A stretch of 13,939 nucleotides of DNA from Candidatus Methanophagales archaeon ANME-1-THS (GTDB taxonomy: Archaea > Halobacteriota > Syntropharchaeia > Alkanophagales > Methanospirareceae). Positions within the stretch are counted from its first letter, which is position 1. Every line of letters begins with the position of its first letter. Both the position numbers and the translations under genes were made by a program. The DNA lies in the NCBI GenBank assembly GCA_004212135.1, contig RXIE01000077.1, positions 1 through 13,939 on the forward strand. Reading direction: 5' to 3'. Positions 13,580 to 13,939 of this stretch are shown here, piece by piece. The notes beneath the pieces were generated by a model, which worked only from the letters and a program-made list of their open reading frames with translations, made no database searches and was not told the origin of the DNA.

Positions 13580-13813
13580 TTACAACATCTCCTCAACCAC
13601 TGGATAGCTGTTTGGATCGAAGGGGTCACTTCCGTAGATTAACTCTTCCATATCCGGGACACCATCGTTGTCATCGTCCAAATCCATGTCATCAGGTACT
13701 CCATCTCCGTCATTGTCTGGAACAACTGTCTCTGCATAGATGCAGGGAGAAAGCGCCATTAGCCCAAGACTGATAGCCAAGATAAAACCTACTAGTGCGG
13801 TTAGTTTTTCCAT
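13580..13813 (-). CDS. Secreted 77-aa thrombospondin type-3-repeat mini-protein (copy 2)
   Basis: It is exactly the same length as its paralogue at 10913-11146 and aligns without gaps. A signal peptide (1-27, after IYA) is followed by DNDGDGVPDDMDLDDDNDG (33-51), then EELIYGSDPFD and the end SYPVVEEML. The calcium-loop Asp and Gly positions are all kept between copies, as is the closing (F/Y)PVxEEM, while the signal sequence and spacer have drifted. This suggests selection on the loop and tail. GGAGG lies 8 nt before the ATG. It leads the second cassette with the VWA-PKD gene 19 nt downstream. Confidence 0.8.
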   Translation of the reverse strand: MEKLTALVGFILAISLGLMALSPCIYAETVVPDNDGDGVPDDMDLDDDNDGVPDMEELIYGSDPFDPNSYPVVEEML

Positions 13814-13848
13814 ATTTTATCCCTCCTATACACAACTTCCCGGTGGGT

Positions 13849-13859
13849 ATTTTTAAGTG
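13849..13859 (-). promoter_or_regulatory. Box A element for cassette 2
   Basis: The minus strand reads ACTTAAAAATA centred 41 nt before the ATG at 13813, matching the position of the element ahead of the first cassette. Confidence 0.45.
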
Positions 13860-13939
13860 TTTCCTAAGTTCGAATAATAGTTCTTACAATCAAATAAAAA
13901 TCTGCTAAATTTATGCTATAAATTTTCTTAATAATTGTA

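Noticed and set aside
1..13939. CRISPR array, tRNA, rRNA or complete insertion sequence
   Set aside because: I saw no regularly spaced repeats, cloverleaf with conserved arms, rRNA-like stretch or transposase with terminal repeats.

Overview
This window reads as a piece of an archaeal chromosome. Most genes are preceded by A/T-rich box A (TATA) elements about 40-50 nt upstream and by GGTGA/GGAGGTG-type Shine-Dalgarno sites. The gene content also fits: a CooS-family protein with a ferredoxin, a VapBC pair with a PIN toxin, and secreted PKD and thrombospondin-type-3 proteins. An uncultured anaerobic methanogen or methane/alkane-oxidising relative is a reasonable guess. No marker gene fixes the lineage.

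Layout. (1) 1-1473 holds a shrunken second copy of the CooS gene (258-600, minus) and a VapBC toxin-antitoxin pair (639-1313). (2) 1474-5417, all minus strand, is a co-directional redox/stress cluster. In transcription order it contains a cupin, a carboxymuconolactone-decarboxylase/AhpD-like protein, a small CxxC protein, a ferredoxin and a full-length CooS-like protein. The first four are each broken by small indels, while cooS is intact. (3) 5740-6987 (plus) is a cysteinyl-tRNA-synthetase-like gene. (4) 6990-8671 (minus) is a two-gene ABC-2 exporter. (5) 8891-13813 (minus) holds two copies of a two-gene cassette, each encoding a 77-aa secreted calcium-binding mini-protein followed by a ~660-aa secreted VWA-PKD protein.

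Three points stand out. First, the intact CooS is not a normal CO dehydrogenase. The C-cluster ligand equivalent to Cys295 of Carboxydothermus CODH-II is Glu300, and the catalytic His93 equivalent is Tyr96, while the other C-cluster ligands are kept. This matches the 'deviant' CooS-V class that carries an Fe/S/O hybrid-type cluster. With cupin, AhpD-like and ferredoxin neighbours, a redox or nitrogen-oxide detoxification role is a better inference than CO metabolism. Second, the CysRS-like protein has lost two of the four zinc ligands that recognise cysteine and lacks the usual C-terminal region, so it may ligate something else. Third, the duplicated mini-protein/VWA cassettes look like a secreted two-component, calcium-dependent surface system. 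Their VWA domain has an unusual ~105-residue insertion right after the MIDAS motif.

Alignments to Carboxydothermus CODH-II and E. coli CysRS were made by eye from remembered sequences; no searches were run.
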